Shown here piece by piece: positions 1 through 8,960 of a stretch of 64,000 nt of DNA (positions are counted from its first letter, which is position 1; every line of letters begins with the position of its first letter). The DNA lies in contig NZ_CP019327.1 in assembly GCF_001971705.1 (NCBI RefSeq), positions 2,976,001 through 3,040,000 on the forward strand. The letters are read 5' to 3'. Source of the DNA: Natronorubrum daqingense (GTDB lineage: Archaea; Halobacteriota; Halobacteria; Halobacteriales; Natrialbaceae). The notes below the pieces were generated by a model. That model was not told the origin of the DNA, did no database searches, and worked only from the letters and a program-made list of their open reading frames with translations. The position numbers and the translations under genes were made by a program.

Positions 1-42
1 GACCGAAAATCACACTATTACGTTATCACGTTCCAACTTCCC

Positions 43-822
43 ATGTACGACGACATTCGATACGAGACCGACGACGGAATCGCCACGATCACGATCGACC
101 GACCGGACGTACTCGACGCGTTTCGCGAGCAGACGATCGCGGAACTCAACGACGCCATCCGCGTCGCGAACGAGGACGAACGCGTCTACGTGGTCGTCCT
201 GACCGGGGCCGGAGACGGCTTCTGTGCCGGTGCCGACATCACGGAGATGCCGGATTGGCACGAGGAGATGTCCAAGGAAGACTACGCGGGCTACCTCTGG
301 GGCGTCCAGAACGTCGTCCGTCAGCTTCGAGCGATGGAAAAACCCTCCATCGCCGCCGTCGGCGGACCGGCCATCGGTGCCGGCTGTGACTTCGCGCTGG
401 CGTGTGACATGCGCGTCGTCGGCCCCGACGCGATCTTGCGCGAGGGATTCGTCCGCGTCGGCCTGGTTCCCGGCGACGGCGGCGCGTGGCTGCTCCCACG
501 GCTCATCGGCGAGTCGAAGGCCAAAGAGTACCTCCTCACCGGCAAAGACATCGAGCCCGACGACGCCGTCGACCTCGGTCTCGCCGTCGAGAACGCCGAC
601 GAGTCACTCGAGGCGGCCCTCGACCTCGCGGCAGATGTCCTCTCGCTGCCGGCACACGCCGTTCGGCGGACGAACGAACTCGTCGATTCAGAGCAGACGT
701 TCGAGGACTACTGCGAGCGGGCGATCGAGTACCAGTGGGAGTGCGTGAACGACGCCGAACACCACGAAGCGATCGCGGCCTTCGGCGAGGGACGAGACCC
801 GGCGTTCGACCGCGAGTACTGA
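43..822 (+). CDS. Enoyl-CoA hydratase/isomerase family protein (crotonase fold), non-canonical active site
   Basis: Crotonase-fold protein of 259 residues, the usual family length, expected to act on an acyl-CoA in the cytosol. The CoA/oxyanion-hole motif GFCAGADI (about residues 59-66) and the segment GPAIGAGCDFALACD are clear. The two acidic residues of classical hydratases (Glu144 and Glu164 of rat crotonase) are not conserved: the first is Asp (GCDFALACD) and the residue 20 later is Phe. The reaction may therefore be isomerisation, hydrolysis or something else. ATG 43 lies about 25 nt after a TATA-like CTATTACG, which fits a leaderless transcript. It faces the acyl-CoA dehydrogenase on the other strand. 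Fold is certain, substrate unknown. Confidence 0.88.
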   Translation: MYDDIRYETDDGIATITIDRPDVLDAFREQTIAELNDAIRVANEDERVYVVVLTGAGDGFCAGADITEMPDWHEEMSKEDYAGYLWGVQNVVRQLRAMEKPSIAAVGGPAIGAGCDFALACDMRVVGPDAILREGFVRVGLVPGDGGAWLLPRLIGESKAKEYLLTGKDIEPDDAVDLGLAVENADESLEAALDLAADVLSLPAHAVRRTNELVDSEQTFEDYCERAIEYQWECVNDAEHHEAIAAFGEGRDPAFDREY

Positions 823-855
823 GTTCGCGCTCGGCAGCACCTCGCGGCGAATTGC

Positions 856-1992
856 TCAGGCGAGGTCCGGCAACCCGCGCTGTTTCAACACCGAAGCGAT
901 CTGGTTCTTCTGGACTTCGTCGGTTCCGGCGGCCAATCGACGGCCCCGCGCCAGCCGGTAGAGGTACTCGAGCGGGTGGCCCTGCTGGTAGCCGTTCGCG
1001 CCGTGGATCTGCAGGGCTTCGCTGACGACCCGTTCGACCATCTCGCTCGAGCGGAGTTTGGCCATCGAGGCGTCGAGCCTGTCGGGGATCCGGCCGCGTT
1101 CGTGGGCCTGAATCGCCGCGCGGTGAGTGAGCGAGCGCGAGGCCTCGAGGTCGGTCGCGGCGTCTGCGAGCTTCCACTCGATACCTTGAAAGTCGGCGAT
1201 GGGCTGGTCGAACTGCGTTCGTTGCTCGGCGTACTCAAGGGCCTTATCCAGCGCGCAACTGGCGATGGCGTTGGCGAGGGTTGCACTGCCGAGGCGTTCC
1301 CAGTTGAGCGCGCGGAGTTGGTTCTTGAACCCCTCGGAGCCGCGCGTGACGACGTTTTCTTCGGGGACGACGACGTCTTCCATGACGAAGTGCGTCTGGT
1401 GGTGCTCGGCCATGTTCTCGTAGTGTTGCTCGATACTCACACCTGCCGCGTCGAAGTCGACGACGACGGAGCCGAGCCCCTCCGGGAACTGCGTCCAGAC
1501 GAGGACGGCACTCGAGTGCTCGACGTTGCTCACCCACGTCTTCTCGCCGGTGATACGGAGGTCGTCGCCGTCTTCTTCGACCGTCGTCCGCATTGCACCC
1601 ACGTCCGAACCGGCTTCGGGCTCGGAGATGCCGATGGCGATGCTGTCCTCGCCGGCGACCACCGGCGGGAGGTAGCGCTCTTTAGCCTCGTCCGTGCCGA
1701 ATAACTCGATCGCACGGGGGGCGACCATCTGCTGGTTGTAGAGGAACTCTGCCGTGTCGGGACAGACGCGGCCGACGGCTTCGATGGTGAGCATCGCGTC
1801 GAACTCGGTCATTCCCCCGCCACCGTACTCCTCGGCGATATTGATCCCGAGAAAGCCCTGTTCGGCGAGCAACTCGACGTTCTCCCAGGGCGGGTCGCCG
1901 TCCCACGTGAACGCGCGGTCCGTGAACTCCCGCTCGGCGAGGTCTTCTAACGACGAGACGAGCAGTTCCTGTTCGTCACTGAGCGTGATCAT
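856..1992 (-). CDS. Acyl-CoA dehydrogenase family protein
   Basis: FAD-dependent acyl-CoA dehydrogenase of 378 residues, normally oxidising an acyl-CoA to the 2-enoyl-CoA. The central beta-domain signature ISEPEAGSDVGAM and the helical motif RTQFDQPIADFQGIEWKLAD are typical. Near the C-terminus the family's EGT (catalytic Glu of medium-chain enzymes) reads AAGTDEVQ, so the canonical Glu is Ala. Several subgroups with (A/G)GT(S/D)E place the base elsewhere, so activity is not excluded. ATG 1992 follows a TATA-like TTGATATCA about 27 nt upstream. It converges with the crotonase and lies downstream of a CaiB-type CoA-transferase on the same strand (187 bp gap, each with its own promoter-like box). 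Confidence 0.9.
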   Translation of the reverse strand: MITLSDEQELLVSSLEDLAEREFTDRAFTWDGDPPWENVELLAEQGFLGINIAEEYGGGGMTEFDAMLTIEAVGRVCPDTAEFLYNQQMVAPRAIELFGTDEAKERYLPPVVAGEDSIAIGISEPEAGSDVGAMRTTVEEDGDDLRITGEKTWVSNVEHSSAVLVWTQFPEGLGSVVVDFDAAGVSIEQHYENMAEHHQTHFVMEDVVVPEENVVTRGSEGFKNQLRALNWERLGSATLANAIASCALDKALEYAEQRTQFDQPIADFQGIEWKLADAATDLEASRSLTHRAAIQAHERGRIPDRLDASMAKLRSSEMVERVVSEALQIHGANGYQQGHPLEYLYRLARGRRLAAGTDEVQKNQIASVLKQRGLPDLA

Positions 1993-2179
1993 CGCTAGCC
2001 TCTACCGGGGCGGCTGATATCAATGTACGCGAAACGGCGGTTGCGTCGAACGGGTGTCGATTTCGCACCCAGTAAAAAACGCACCGAGATCCACCCCGAC
2101 CTCATCGTCTTCGTCCGACCCGTCGACGCTCGAGTTATTGTCCTGTTCGTTGTGCCACTGGTGAAATCAACCGCGACCG

Positions 2180-3379
2180 TTACGTCTCCGGGACGGTACC
2201 CGCGACGACCGCGCCGGTCTCGAGCATCCGTTCGATCTCTCCGTCGTCGTAGGTTAGGGACTCGAGCACGTCGACCGTGTGCTCGCCGACGGCGGGCGGA
2301 TCGGAGGAGAACGTCCCGTCGTGGATGTCTGAACTGAACCGAAACGGGAGGGCAGGAACGGTGATCTCCTCGCCCGTTTCGGGGTTCGTGGAATCGACGA
2401 GGGACTCGCGAGCCTCGGCGTGTGGGTCGTCATCGACGAGATCCGCCACGGACTGAACGGCCCCGGAGGGGATCTGGGCCTCGAGGAGGTACTGCTCGAG
2501 GTCCTTCGACTCGAAGCGTTCGAACTCGGCCGTGAGTTCGTCCCGGAGCGCCTCGCGGTTGTCGACGCGATCCTCGAGCGTCTCGAATCGCTCGTCCTCG
2601 AGGAGGTCGGGTCGCTCGAGGAGATCACAGAGGCGGTCGTACATCGGTTCGGTGAGCGTGGCGACGTAGGTGTAGCCCTCGCCGGCTTCGAAGACGCCGT
2701 TTGGCGCGCTGCCGATGCCTTTGCTTCCCGCTCGTTCCGGCAGGGTGCCGGTTCGTTCGTAGTTCGTGATCCAGTAGGACATCCAGGCGACGGCGACGTC
2801 GAACAGCGAGATGTCGATGTGGGTACCCTCGTCCGCCCGGTCGCGCTGTCGAATGGCCCCGAGGATGGCGACGGCGGCGTTCGCGCCCGTCCCGCAGTCG
2901 ATGAGGCTCGCGCGGATTCTGACCGGTGGGCGGTCCTCGTATCCGGTGATCGACATCAGGCCCGAGACGGCCTGAATGCAGGGGTCGTAGCCCGGGAAGG
3001 TGCTGTAGGGACCGGTTCGGCCGAAGCCCGACAGCGAGCAGTAGATCACGTTCTCGTTTCGCTCCCGGACCGACTCGTAGTCGAGGTCGAACTTCTCGAG
3101 GACGCCGGGACGGAAACTCTCGATGACGACGTCGGCCTCGTCGACCAATTCCGTGGCGACGGCGTGGCCGTCCTCGGCCTTCAGATCGACGGCGATGCTG
3201 AGTTTGCCGTGGTTGAACGGCGCGGACATGTCCCCGCCCATCAGATTGCGGAAGGCGTCGCCCGCGGGCGGTTCGACCTTGATGACCGTCGCCCCCATTT
3301 CGGCGAGTAGTTGGGTACAGGTTGGTCCAGCGACCGATTGCGTGAAGTCGACGACCGTGATGTCGTCTAAAGGCTTCAT
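2180..3379 (-). CDS. CaiB/BaiF (class III) CoA-transferase
   Basis: Family III CoA-transferase of 399 residues that would move CoA from a donor thioester to a carboxylic acid. The N-terminus (LDDITVVDFTQSVAGP, then GATVIKVEPP) is the family signature, and the catalytic Asp is visible in LIDCGTGANAA (about residue 165). It probably activates the substrate of the neighbouring acyl-CoA dehydrogenase; that is inferred from position. A TATA-like CCATTATGAG lies about 25 nt before ATG 3379. A paralogue lies at 15586-16764. Substrate not assignable. Confidence 0.92.
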   Translation of the reverse strand: MKPLDDITVVDFTQSVAGPTCTQLLAEMGATVIKVEPPAGDAFRNLMGGDMSAPFNHGKLSIAVDLKAEDGHAVATELVDEADVVIESFRPGVLEKFDLDYESVRERNENVIYCSLSGFGRTGPYSTFPGYDPCIQAVSGLMSITGYEDRPPVRIRASLIDCGTGANAAVAILGAIRQRDRADEGTHIDISLFDVAVAWMSYWITNYERTGTLPERAGSKGIGSAPNGVFEAGEGYTYVATLTEPMYDRLCDLLERPDLLEDERFETLEDRVDNREALRDELTAEFERFESKDLEQYLLEAQIPSGAVQSVADLVDDDPHAEARESLVDSTNPETGEEITVPALPFRFSSDIHDGTFSSDPPAVGEHTVDVLESLTYDDGEIERMLETGAVVAGTVPET

Positions 3380-3655
3380 GCCAATTGCTCCGTGCTAACG
3401 CTCATAATGGTTTCGACGAGAGTCACCTCGCAGTGAGTTCGCGCGATGGTTCCCCCGATTCGGTGTCGACCTCGGTGACTCGAGCGTCGTGCCATCGACC
3501 CCCACGCTTTTGCTGCCAGCATCGAATGACCAGACGATGAACGAACCGACAGCCGAGACAGACCGTCGTTCGAACCGACGGCTGGCGTCGACTCGCGGAC
3601 CGTTTCGAGCAGTGCAGACTTCCCGTCGCGAAGTGCAGACTACCTGCTGTGAACC

Positions 3656-3660
3656 GGAGG
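3656..3660 (+). promoter_or_regulatory. Shine-Dalgarno site of the HpaI-type aldolase gene
   Basis: GGAGG ends seven nucleotides before ATG 3668. Good SD motifs are rare in this window, where most genes look leaderless. It supports ATG 3668 as the start and implies a transcript with a real 5' leader. Confidence 0.6.
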
Positions 3661-3667
3661 AATCCGG

Positions 3668-4462
3668 ATGACCGGGCTCGCAGACGCGGACGCGAGCGAC
3701 GGCTTCCGCGAGTCGTTCCTCGCCGGTGACGCGCTCGGGACGTGGCTCTCGATCGGCCACCCGGCGCTCGTCGAGGCCGCCGCTCGAGCAGGTTTCGACT
3801 ACGTCGCCATCGACACTGAACACACGACGATGAGCCTCGAGACCGTCGCCGAACTCGTTCGGACGGCCGCCGGCGTTCCCGGCGATCTCGCCGTCTTCGT
3901 CCGGCCCGCGTCGAACGATCCGGTTCGGATCAAACGCGTGCTCGACATCGGCGTCGACGGCATCATCGTCCCGAAGATCGACACGGTGGATGACGCACGG
4001 GAGCTGATCAGCGCGACACGGTATCCACCGAACGGCGAGCGCGGCGTCGCGTCGGGACGGGCCGCCGGCTACGGCGAGCACTTCGTCGACTACGTCGAGG
4101 ACGGTCACGCCGACTTGCTCGTTGTCGCCCAGATCGAGTCGGCGGCCGGCGTCGAGAACGCCGCCGAGATCGCCGACGTCGACGGCGTCGACTCCCTCTT
4201 TATCGGCCCGGCCGACCTCTCGGCGTCGCTCGGCGTCTTCGCCGAGTGGGACGCCCCCGAACTCGCGGACGCGATGGCTCGCGTCGTCGAGGCCGGTAAC
4301 GCCGCCGGTCTTCCCGTTGGCACGTTGACCGTCCGAGCGGAAGATATCGCCGCTCGAGCGGAACACGGCTTCGACTACCAGATCGCGGGCAAGGACATGA
4401 CGTCGCTCATCGAGAGCGGCGAGCGAATCCGCGAGCGCTACGCCGAGTGCGCGTCAGAATAG
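3668..4462 (+). CDS. HpcH/HpaI-family class II aldolase/citrate lyase-like protein
   Basis: Metal-dependent aldolase of 264 residues, similar in layout to 4-hydroxy-2-oxoheptanedioate aldolase (HpaI), which cleaves 2-keto-3-deoxy acids to pyruvate plus an aldehyde. Visible active-site elements are the DTEH His-containing loop (about residue 56), an Arg in FVRPAS, the metal-binding Glu in QIESAAGVENA, and the metal-binding Asp in GPADLSASLG. The start is set by the SD site seven nt upstream. The gene is monocistronic in appearance, ending in a T-run. Acyl-CoA lyase activity (CitE branch) is less likely because the HpaI-type motifs are intact. Confidence 0.88.
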   Translation: MTGLADADASDGFRESFLAGDALGTWLSIGHPALVEAAARAGFDYVAIDTEHTTMSLETVAELVRTAAGVPGDLAVFVRPASNDPVRIKRVLDIGVDGIIVPKIDTVDDARELISATRYPPNGERGVASGRAAGYGEHFVDYVEDGHADLLVVAQIESAAGVENAAEIADVDGVDSLFIGPADLSASLGVFAEWDAPELADAMARVVEAGNAAGLPVGTLTVRAEDIAARAEHGFDYQIAGKDMTSLIESGERIRERYAECASE

Positions 4463-4478
4463 GGCTGTCGGCGATCGC

Positions 4479-4483
4479 TTTTT
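4479..4483 (+). terminator. Probable T-run terminator after the aldolase gene
   Basis: Five consecutive T residues preceded by GC-rich sequence begin 17 nt after the stop codon at 4462. Archaeal termination commonly uses such T-tracts. It also separates this gene from the convergent TPP enzyme. Confidence 0.4.
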
Positions 4484-4549
4484 GGTGCGACCCACGCCCG
4501 ACGTCCGTCAGCTGTCAGCCGTGACCGCGTGCGTTCTTTCCGCGATCGC

Positions 4550-6193
4550 TCAGTCGTTCATGTGGACGCTCGACTGTGGCTCGTAGGGATCCGTCGGAAT
4601 TTCGACGAGCGTCGGGCCGTCGCTCTCGATGGCCTCGGCGACCGTTGCGGCTACCTCGTCGGTCGTCGTGGCGGACATCGTGTCGATGCCGAGGCCCTCC
4701 GCGACCGTCGTGTACGAGACCGGCGCGGACTCCCAGCCGTACTCGCCGGGGTCCATCCGATAGCTCCGGCCCGCTTCCTCGCTGATGATCGCGTAGTCGC
4801 TGTTGTTGAGGACGACCACCGTTACGTCGATCTCCTCGCCCGCGAGCGTGTGCAGTTCGTGAATGCACATCATCAGGCCTCCGTCGCCGGTGAGCGCGAC
4901 GACGTCCTGGTCGGGATTGGCCTTCTTCGCACCGATCGCCGAGGGGACGCCCGACCCCATCGTCGCCCACGAGCCGGGATTGACGTAGTTCTGCGTGTCG
5001 TACACCGGAAACGTCAGCAGCGTCCAGAGTCGGAACCCGCCGGCGTCGACCGCGATGATCGAGTCTCGTGGCGTTCCCTCCCGAATCGCGTCGAGCGCGC
5101 TCACCGAGGTCAGGGGCGCTTCCGTCACCGCGCGCAGTTCCTCGAGTCGGTCGTCGATCGCGTCGCGGGTCTCCCGTGCTCGCCGGGTTCCGTTCTCGCT
5201 CTGGACGGTCCGTTCTGCGAGGCTCGCGTCGAGCGCCTCGAGCGTTCGGCCGGCGTCGGCGACGATGCCGACGGCCGGATCGTAGCCCGTGCCGATGTCG
5301 TCCGCGTCGAGCGTGACGTGGACCAGGTCGTCGGGCACGTCGATCGACCAGTTTTGCATGGTGACCGCGTCGAAGTCGGTGCCGACGCCGAGTGCGGCAT
5401 CGGAGTTGGCGATAATCTCCTTCTGTGCCGTTCCGGTGCCCCCACAGAGGACGCCCCCCGCGAGGTCGTGGTCGTCTGGAAACACGCCCTTCCCCTTGTA
5501 CGTGAGGACGACGGGAGCCTCGAGTCGCTCCGCGACGCGTCGCAGTTCGTCGCTCGCACCCGAGGCGCGGACGCCGCCACCGGCGATGATGATCGGGGAT
5601 GACGCCCCTGCGAGAAGGTCTCCTGCGCGTTCGACCTTCGCTTCCGGCGGGTTGCCGGCTTCCTGGCGCTCGCTCGAGGCGGGTTCGGCGACCTCGACGT
5701 CCATCTTGAGGAAGTTCTTCGGGATGCCGATGCGGACGGGACCCGTCGGGGCCGTCTGTGCGATATCGATCGCTCGCTGGAGTTCGGCGACCGTGCTCTG
5801 GGGCGTCTCAACGGTGATGTTCTCCTTGACGACGTTGTCGTAGGTGTCCGGAGGCGTCTCGTGGATGCCGTCGCCGCCGCGGATTTCGGGTTCGGTCTCG
5901 ACGGCGATGTGGAGTAAGGGTGTGCAGTCGTTGAGCGCGTTCTTCAGCCCGTTCATCGCGTTCATGTCGCCCGGCCCGGGGATGACGACCGTCGCGGCCA
6001 TCGAATCGCTCGTCTCGGCGTAGCCCCACGCCTGATGCGAGACGGCGGTTTCGTGACGAGCCATCACGAACTCGATGTCGCTGCGTTCGCTGATGGTCTC
6101 GTTCAGCGGTAGCGACTGCTTGCCGGGAATGCCGAATAGGGTCCCGATGTTGTTGCTCACTAGACACTCGATAATCGCCTCGTTGACGTTCAT
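4550..6193 (-). CDS. Thiamine-pyrophosphate-dependent enzyme, acetolactate synthase-like
   Basis: TPP enzyme of 547 residues with the three-domain layout of acetolactate synthase and benzoylformate decarboxylase. The catalytic Glu that activates TPP lies in ARHETAVSHQ (about residue 48). The central domain has IIIAGGGVRASG, and the C-terminal Mg/TPP motif starts GDGGLMMCIHEL and ends LNNSDYAII. It probably decarboxylates a 2-oxo acid or joins it to an aldehyde. It is divergent from the two-subunit CoA-transferase at 6309; a TATA-like CCTTTACGC is 27 nt from ATG 6193. No regulatory small subunit is adjacent, which argues against biosynthetic acetolactate synthase. A distant paralogue lies at 51268-52899. 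Confidence 0.88.
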   Translation of the reverse strand: MNVNEAIIECLVSNNIGTLFGIPGKQSLPLNETISERSDIEFVMARHETAVSHQAWGYAETSDSMAATVVIPGPGDMNAMNGLKNALNDCTPLLHIAVETEPEIRGGDGIHETPPDTYDNVVKENITVETPQSTVAELQRAIDIAQTAPTGPVRIGIPKNFLKMDVEVAEPASSERQEAGNPPEAKVERAGDLLAGASSPIIIAGGGVRASGASDELRRVAERLEAPVVLTYKGKGVFPDDHDLAGGVLCGGTGTAQKEIIANSDAALGVGTDFDAVTMQNWSIDVPDDLVHVTLDADDIGTGYDPAVGIVADAGRTLEALDASLAERTVQSENGTRRARETRDAIDDRLEELRAVTEAPLTSVSALDAIREGTPRDSIIAVDAGGFRLWTLLTFPVYDTQNYVNPGSWATMGSGVPSAIGAKKANPDQDVVALTGDGGLMMCIHELHTLAGEEIDVTVVVLNNSDYAIISEEAGRSYRMDPGEYGWESAPVSYTTVAEGLGIDTMSATTTDEVAATVAEAIESDGPTLVEIPTDPYEPQSSVHMND

Positions 6194-6308
6194 ACGTGTA
6201 CTGTGTCAGTATCCAGCGTAAAGGTTCGGTCCCCCGCCCGCCGACGACTTCCCCGATGGAAATCCTTATCATGACATTGACCCACGTTCCACGTACTTGC
6301 GACCAGCT
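6194..6308. promoter_or_regulatory. Divergent promoter region between TPP enzyme and CoA-transferase subunit A
   Basis: The 115-bp spacer carries two TATA-like boxes facing outwards. Reading left, CCTTTACGC is centred near 6220, 27 nt before ATG 6193. Reading right, CCTTATC near 6266 is followed by ATG 6309. The arrangement suggests co-regulation of the two transcripts; no clear palindrome is seen. Confidence 0.5.
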
Positions 6309-7220
6309 ATGACGAACGTTACGACGATGGCAGACGCCGTCTCGGATGGCGTCGCCGATGGCGACCAGGTGTATCTGGCGGGATTTACCCACCTCATTCC
6401 GTTCGCCGCGGGCCACGAGATGATCAGGCAGGGCCTGCGCGACCTCGATCTCGTGAGAGCCACGCCCGATCTCATCTACGACCAGATGATCGCCGCGGGG
6501 TGTGCGAGCAAAGTGACCTTTTCGTGGGCGGGGAATCCGGGGGTCGGGAGCCTCCCGGCCTTTCGACGCGCCGCCGAGGAGAGCGTCCCGACCGAAATCG
6601 AACTCGAGGAGTACACGCACTTCGGGATGATCGCGGCCCTGCAGGCGGGTGCGTCGAACTTACCGTTCGCACCGCTTCGGGGCTTCATCGGCTCCGATCT
6701 GCCCGAACACAACGAGAACATCGCGCGGGTCGAGAGTCCCTTCGACGACGATTACGTCTACGCCGTCGCGCCGATCGAGCCGGACGTGACCGTCGTCAGA
6801 GCCCAGCGAGCCGACGAGAGCGGTAACGCCCACCTCTGGGGCATTCAGGGCGAACAGAAAATCGCCGCGCTCGCCGCCGACACGGTGATCCTCACCGTCG
6901 AGGAGCTGTGTTCGGAGGAGACGATCCGCAGCGATCCCAACCGGACGCTGCTCACGGGCGACGACGTGGATTACGTCGTCGAGGACCCCTACGGCTCTCA
7001 CCCCTCCTATGCACAGGGCTACTATGGCCGGGACAACGAGGCGTACATCGAGTGGGCCGAAATCGCGAGCGACGTCGACCGGGTCGAAGCCTGGCTCGAC
7101 GAGTGGGTCTACGACGTCGACGACCGCCGCGAGTACGTCGAAAAGCTCGGCGCGTCACAGCTACTCGAGCTCGAGCCCGAGAGCGACTTCGCCACGCCGG
7201 TCGACATGGGGCGGTACTGA
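6309..7220 (+). CDS. Class I CoA-transferase, alpha subunit (GctA-like)
   Basis: Alpha subunit (303 residues) of a glutaconate/3-oxoacid CoA-transferase. It begins with a glycine-containing GDQVYLAGFTH segment and has the family's ESGNAHLWG region near the middle. An in-frame TTG lies 12 nt upstream, but ATG 6309 follows the TATA-like box better. The beta subunit follows after 118 bp on the same strand, so the two should form one enzyme. The substrate is probably a dicarboxylic or keto acid handled by the divergent TPP enzyme; this is an inference from context. Confidence 0.9.
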   Translation: MTNVTTMADAVSDGVADGDQVYLAGFTHLIPFAAGHEMIRQGLRDLDLVRATPDLIYDQMIAAGCASKVTFSWAGNPGVGSLPAFRRAAEESVPTEIELEEYTHFGMIAALQAGASNLPFAPLRGFIGSDLPEHNENIARVESPFDDDYVYAVAPIEPDVTVVRAQRADESGNAHLWGIQGEQKIAALAADTVILTVEELCSEETIRSDPNRTLLTGDDVDYVVEDPYGSHPSYAQGYYGRDNEAYIEWAEIASDVDRVEAWLDEWVYDVDDRREYVEKLGASQLLELEPESDFATPVDMGRY

Positions 7221-7338
7221 CCGTGCGATCGGACCTCAGAGCGCAGGACGAGAGAACCGACGCACCCGAGGCGGGTGGAGAAACCGACCTAATCGACGCG
7301 ATCGACGCAACGAACACAACCGACACACTCGAGACACG

Positions 7339-8103
7339 ATGACGTACACGAACAGCGAACTGATGGTCGTATCGGCGGCGCGAGAACTCACGGACGACGA
7401 CTCGGTCCTGGTGGGGATCGGGATGCCGAACCTCGCGTGTAACGTGGCGAAGCGAACGCACGCCCCCGGCTTACAGATGACGTACGAGTCGGGGACGATC
7501 GGTTCGAATCCCGAGTCGCCGCCGCTATCGATCGGCGACCCGGGGTTAGCGTCCGGTGCACTCTCGATCGAACCGATGACGAATAGCTTCAACTACTACC
7601 TGCAGGCGAATCGTCTCGACGTGGGCTTCCTCGGCGGCGCACAGATCGACAAACACGGGAACATCAACTCGACGGTCATCGGCGACTACGACGATCCGAT
7701 CGTCCGACTGCCGGGCAGCGGCGGGGCCTGCGAAATCGCGTGTCACGTCGATCGAACGCTGGTCGTCACGCCCCACTCCGAGCGACGATTCCCCGAGGAA
7801 GTCGACTTCATCACCAGCCCCGGATTCGTCGGCGGCCGCGAGGGACGGCGGGAACTCGGCCTCGAGGGCGGTCCCGAGGCCATCATCACCGACCTTGCCG
7901 TCTGTCGCTTCGACGAGGCGGGCGAGATGTACGTCGACTCGCTGCACCCGGAGGCGACCCGCGAGGAGGTTCGCGAGAACACCGGCTGGGAGATCGCCTT
8001 CGCCGACGACGTGAAGACGACGCCCGAACCCGACGAGGAGGAACTGCGAATCATTCGTGAGGACCTCGACCCGGACGGACAGTACACCGGCCGAAGCGAG
8101 TGA
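7339..8103 (+). CDS. Class I CoA-transferase, beta subunit (GctB-like)
   Basis: Beta subunit (254 residues) that carries the covalent catalysis. The catalytic Glu is visible in TYESGTIG (Glu50), followed by GFLGGAQIDKHGNINS and the glycine loop LPGSGGACE. The open frame extends upstream, but the N-terminus typical of the family (MTYTNSELMVVSAARE) begins at ATG 7339. It is downstream of the alpha subunit. This intact Glu contrasts with the fused homologue at 46647-48350, where the same position is Ala. Confidence 0.9.
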   Translation: MTYTNSELMVVSAARELTDDDSVLVGIGMPNLACNVAKRTHAPGLQMTYESGTIGSNPESPPLSIGDPGLASGALSIEPMTNSFNYYLQANRLDVGFLGGAQIDKHGNINSTVIGDYDDPIVRLPGSGGACEIACHVDRTLVVTPHSERRFPEEVDFITSPGFVGGREGRRELGLEGGPEAIITDLAVCRFDEAGEMYVDSLHPEATREEVRENTGWEIAFADDVKTTPEPDEEELRIIREDLDPDGQYTGRSE

Positions 8104-8216
8104 CGACGTGTATCGAGCGGAACGGCGAGCGTCGACACTAAGACGGGTGCGCGACGGGTGAGGGAGCGCGACGTGAGGAGAGTAAACTATTAGCACGCGC
8201 CTGCGAATGCTCGAGT

Positions 8217-8960
8217 ATGCCCGCAGCACTCGTTACCGGTGCGTCTCGAGGAATCGGTCGCGGTATCGCCCGTCGCTTCGCAGCCGACGGCTACGATGTC
8301 GCGGTGAACTACCGGAGTAGCGACGCAGCGGCCCAGAACGTCGTCGACACGATCGAAACCGAGACGGACCAGCGCGCTCGAGCGATTCAGGCGGACGTCG
8401 GCGATCCCGACGCCGTCGAGTCCTGCGTCGAGGAAACCGTCGACGCGTTCGGGTCGCTCGATCACGTCGTCAACAACGCCGGAATCAACGAACACCAGTA
8501 CACGCCTGAGCTCTCCCCCGAGGAGTTCCAGCGCCTACTGGACGTCAACGTCACCGGGACATTTGCGGTGACGAAAGCCGCACTCCCCTACCTCGAGGAC
8601 TCGAGCGTGGACGAGGGGCCGTCCGTAATCAACCTCTCCTCGCGACTCGCCCACGCCGGGGCGGACTACGAACCCCACTACGCGTCCTCGAAGGCGGGGA
8701 TCATCGCGCTCACGAAGAGCCACGCCCTCGAGTTCGGACCGACGATCCGGGTCAACGCCATCGCGCCGGGCTTTATCGAGACGGACATGACCGACGCGAC
8801 GACCTCCGAGGAGTCGAAAGCACAGAAACGCCAGGAGGTTATTCCCGTCGGCCGTCTCGGGACGCCCGAGGATATCGGGCAGGCAGCAGCCTACCTTCGC
8901 GATGCGGGATTCGTCACCGGAGAGACGCTGAACGTCAACGGCGGCCAGCGAATGCAGTAG
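8217..8960 (+). CDS. SDR-family oxidoreductase (FabG-like)
   Basis: Classical short-chain dehydrogenase of 247 residues, NAD(P)-dependent. It has the cofactor motif TGASRGIGRG, the NNAG motif, an active-site Ser (NLSSRLA) and the catalytic YASSK. Its probable job is oxidation of a hydroxyacyl or hydroxy compound in the surrounding pathway. ATG 8217 follows a TATA-like AAACTATTAG. The last codons and the stop codon are part of a 39-bp tandem repeat continuing downstream. Confidence 0.92.
   Translation: MPAALVTGASRGIGRGIARRFAADGYDVAVNYRSSDAAAQNVVDTIETETDQRARAIQADVGDPDAVESCVEETVDAFGSLDHVVNNAGINEHQYTPELSPEEFQRLLDVNVTGTFAVTKAALPYLEDSSVDEGPSVINLSSRLAHAGADYEPHYASSKAGIIALTKSHALEFGPTIRVNAIAPGFIETDMTDATTSEESKAQKRQEVIPVGRLGTPEDIGQAAAYLRDAGFVTGETLNVNGGQRMQ

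Noticed and set aside
3489-3671. 60-residue open frame before the aldolase gene
   Set aside because: Arg/Thr-rich and not acidic; overlaps the aldolase start and SD site, so it is more likely part of the 5' leader.
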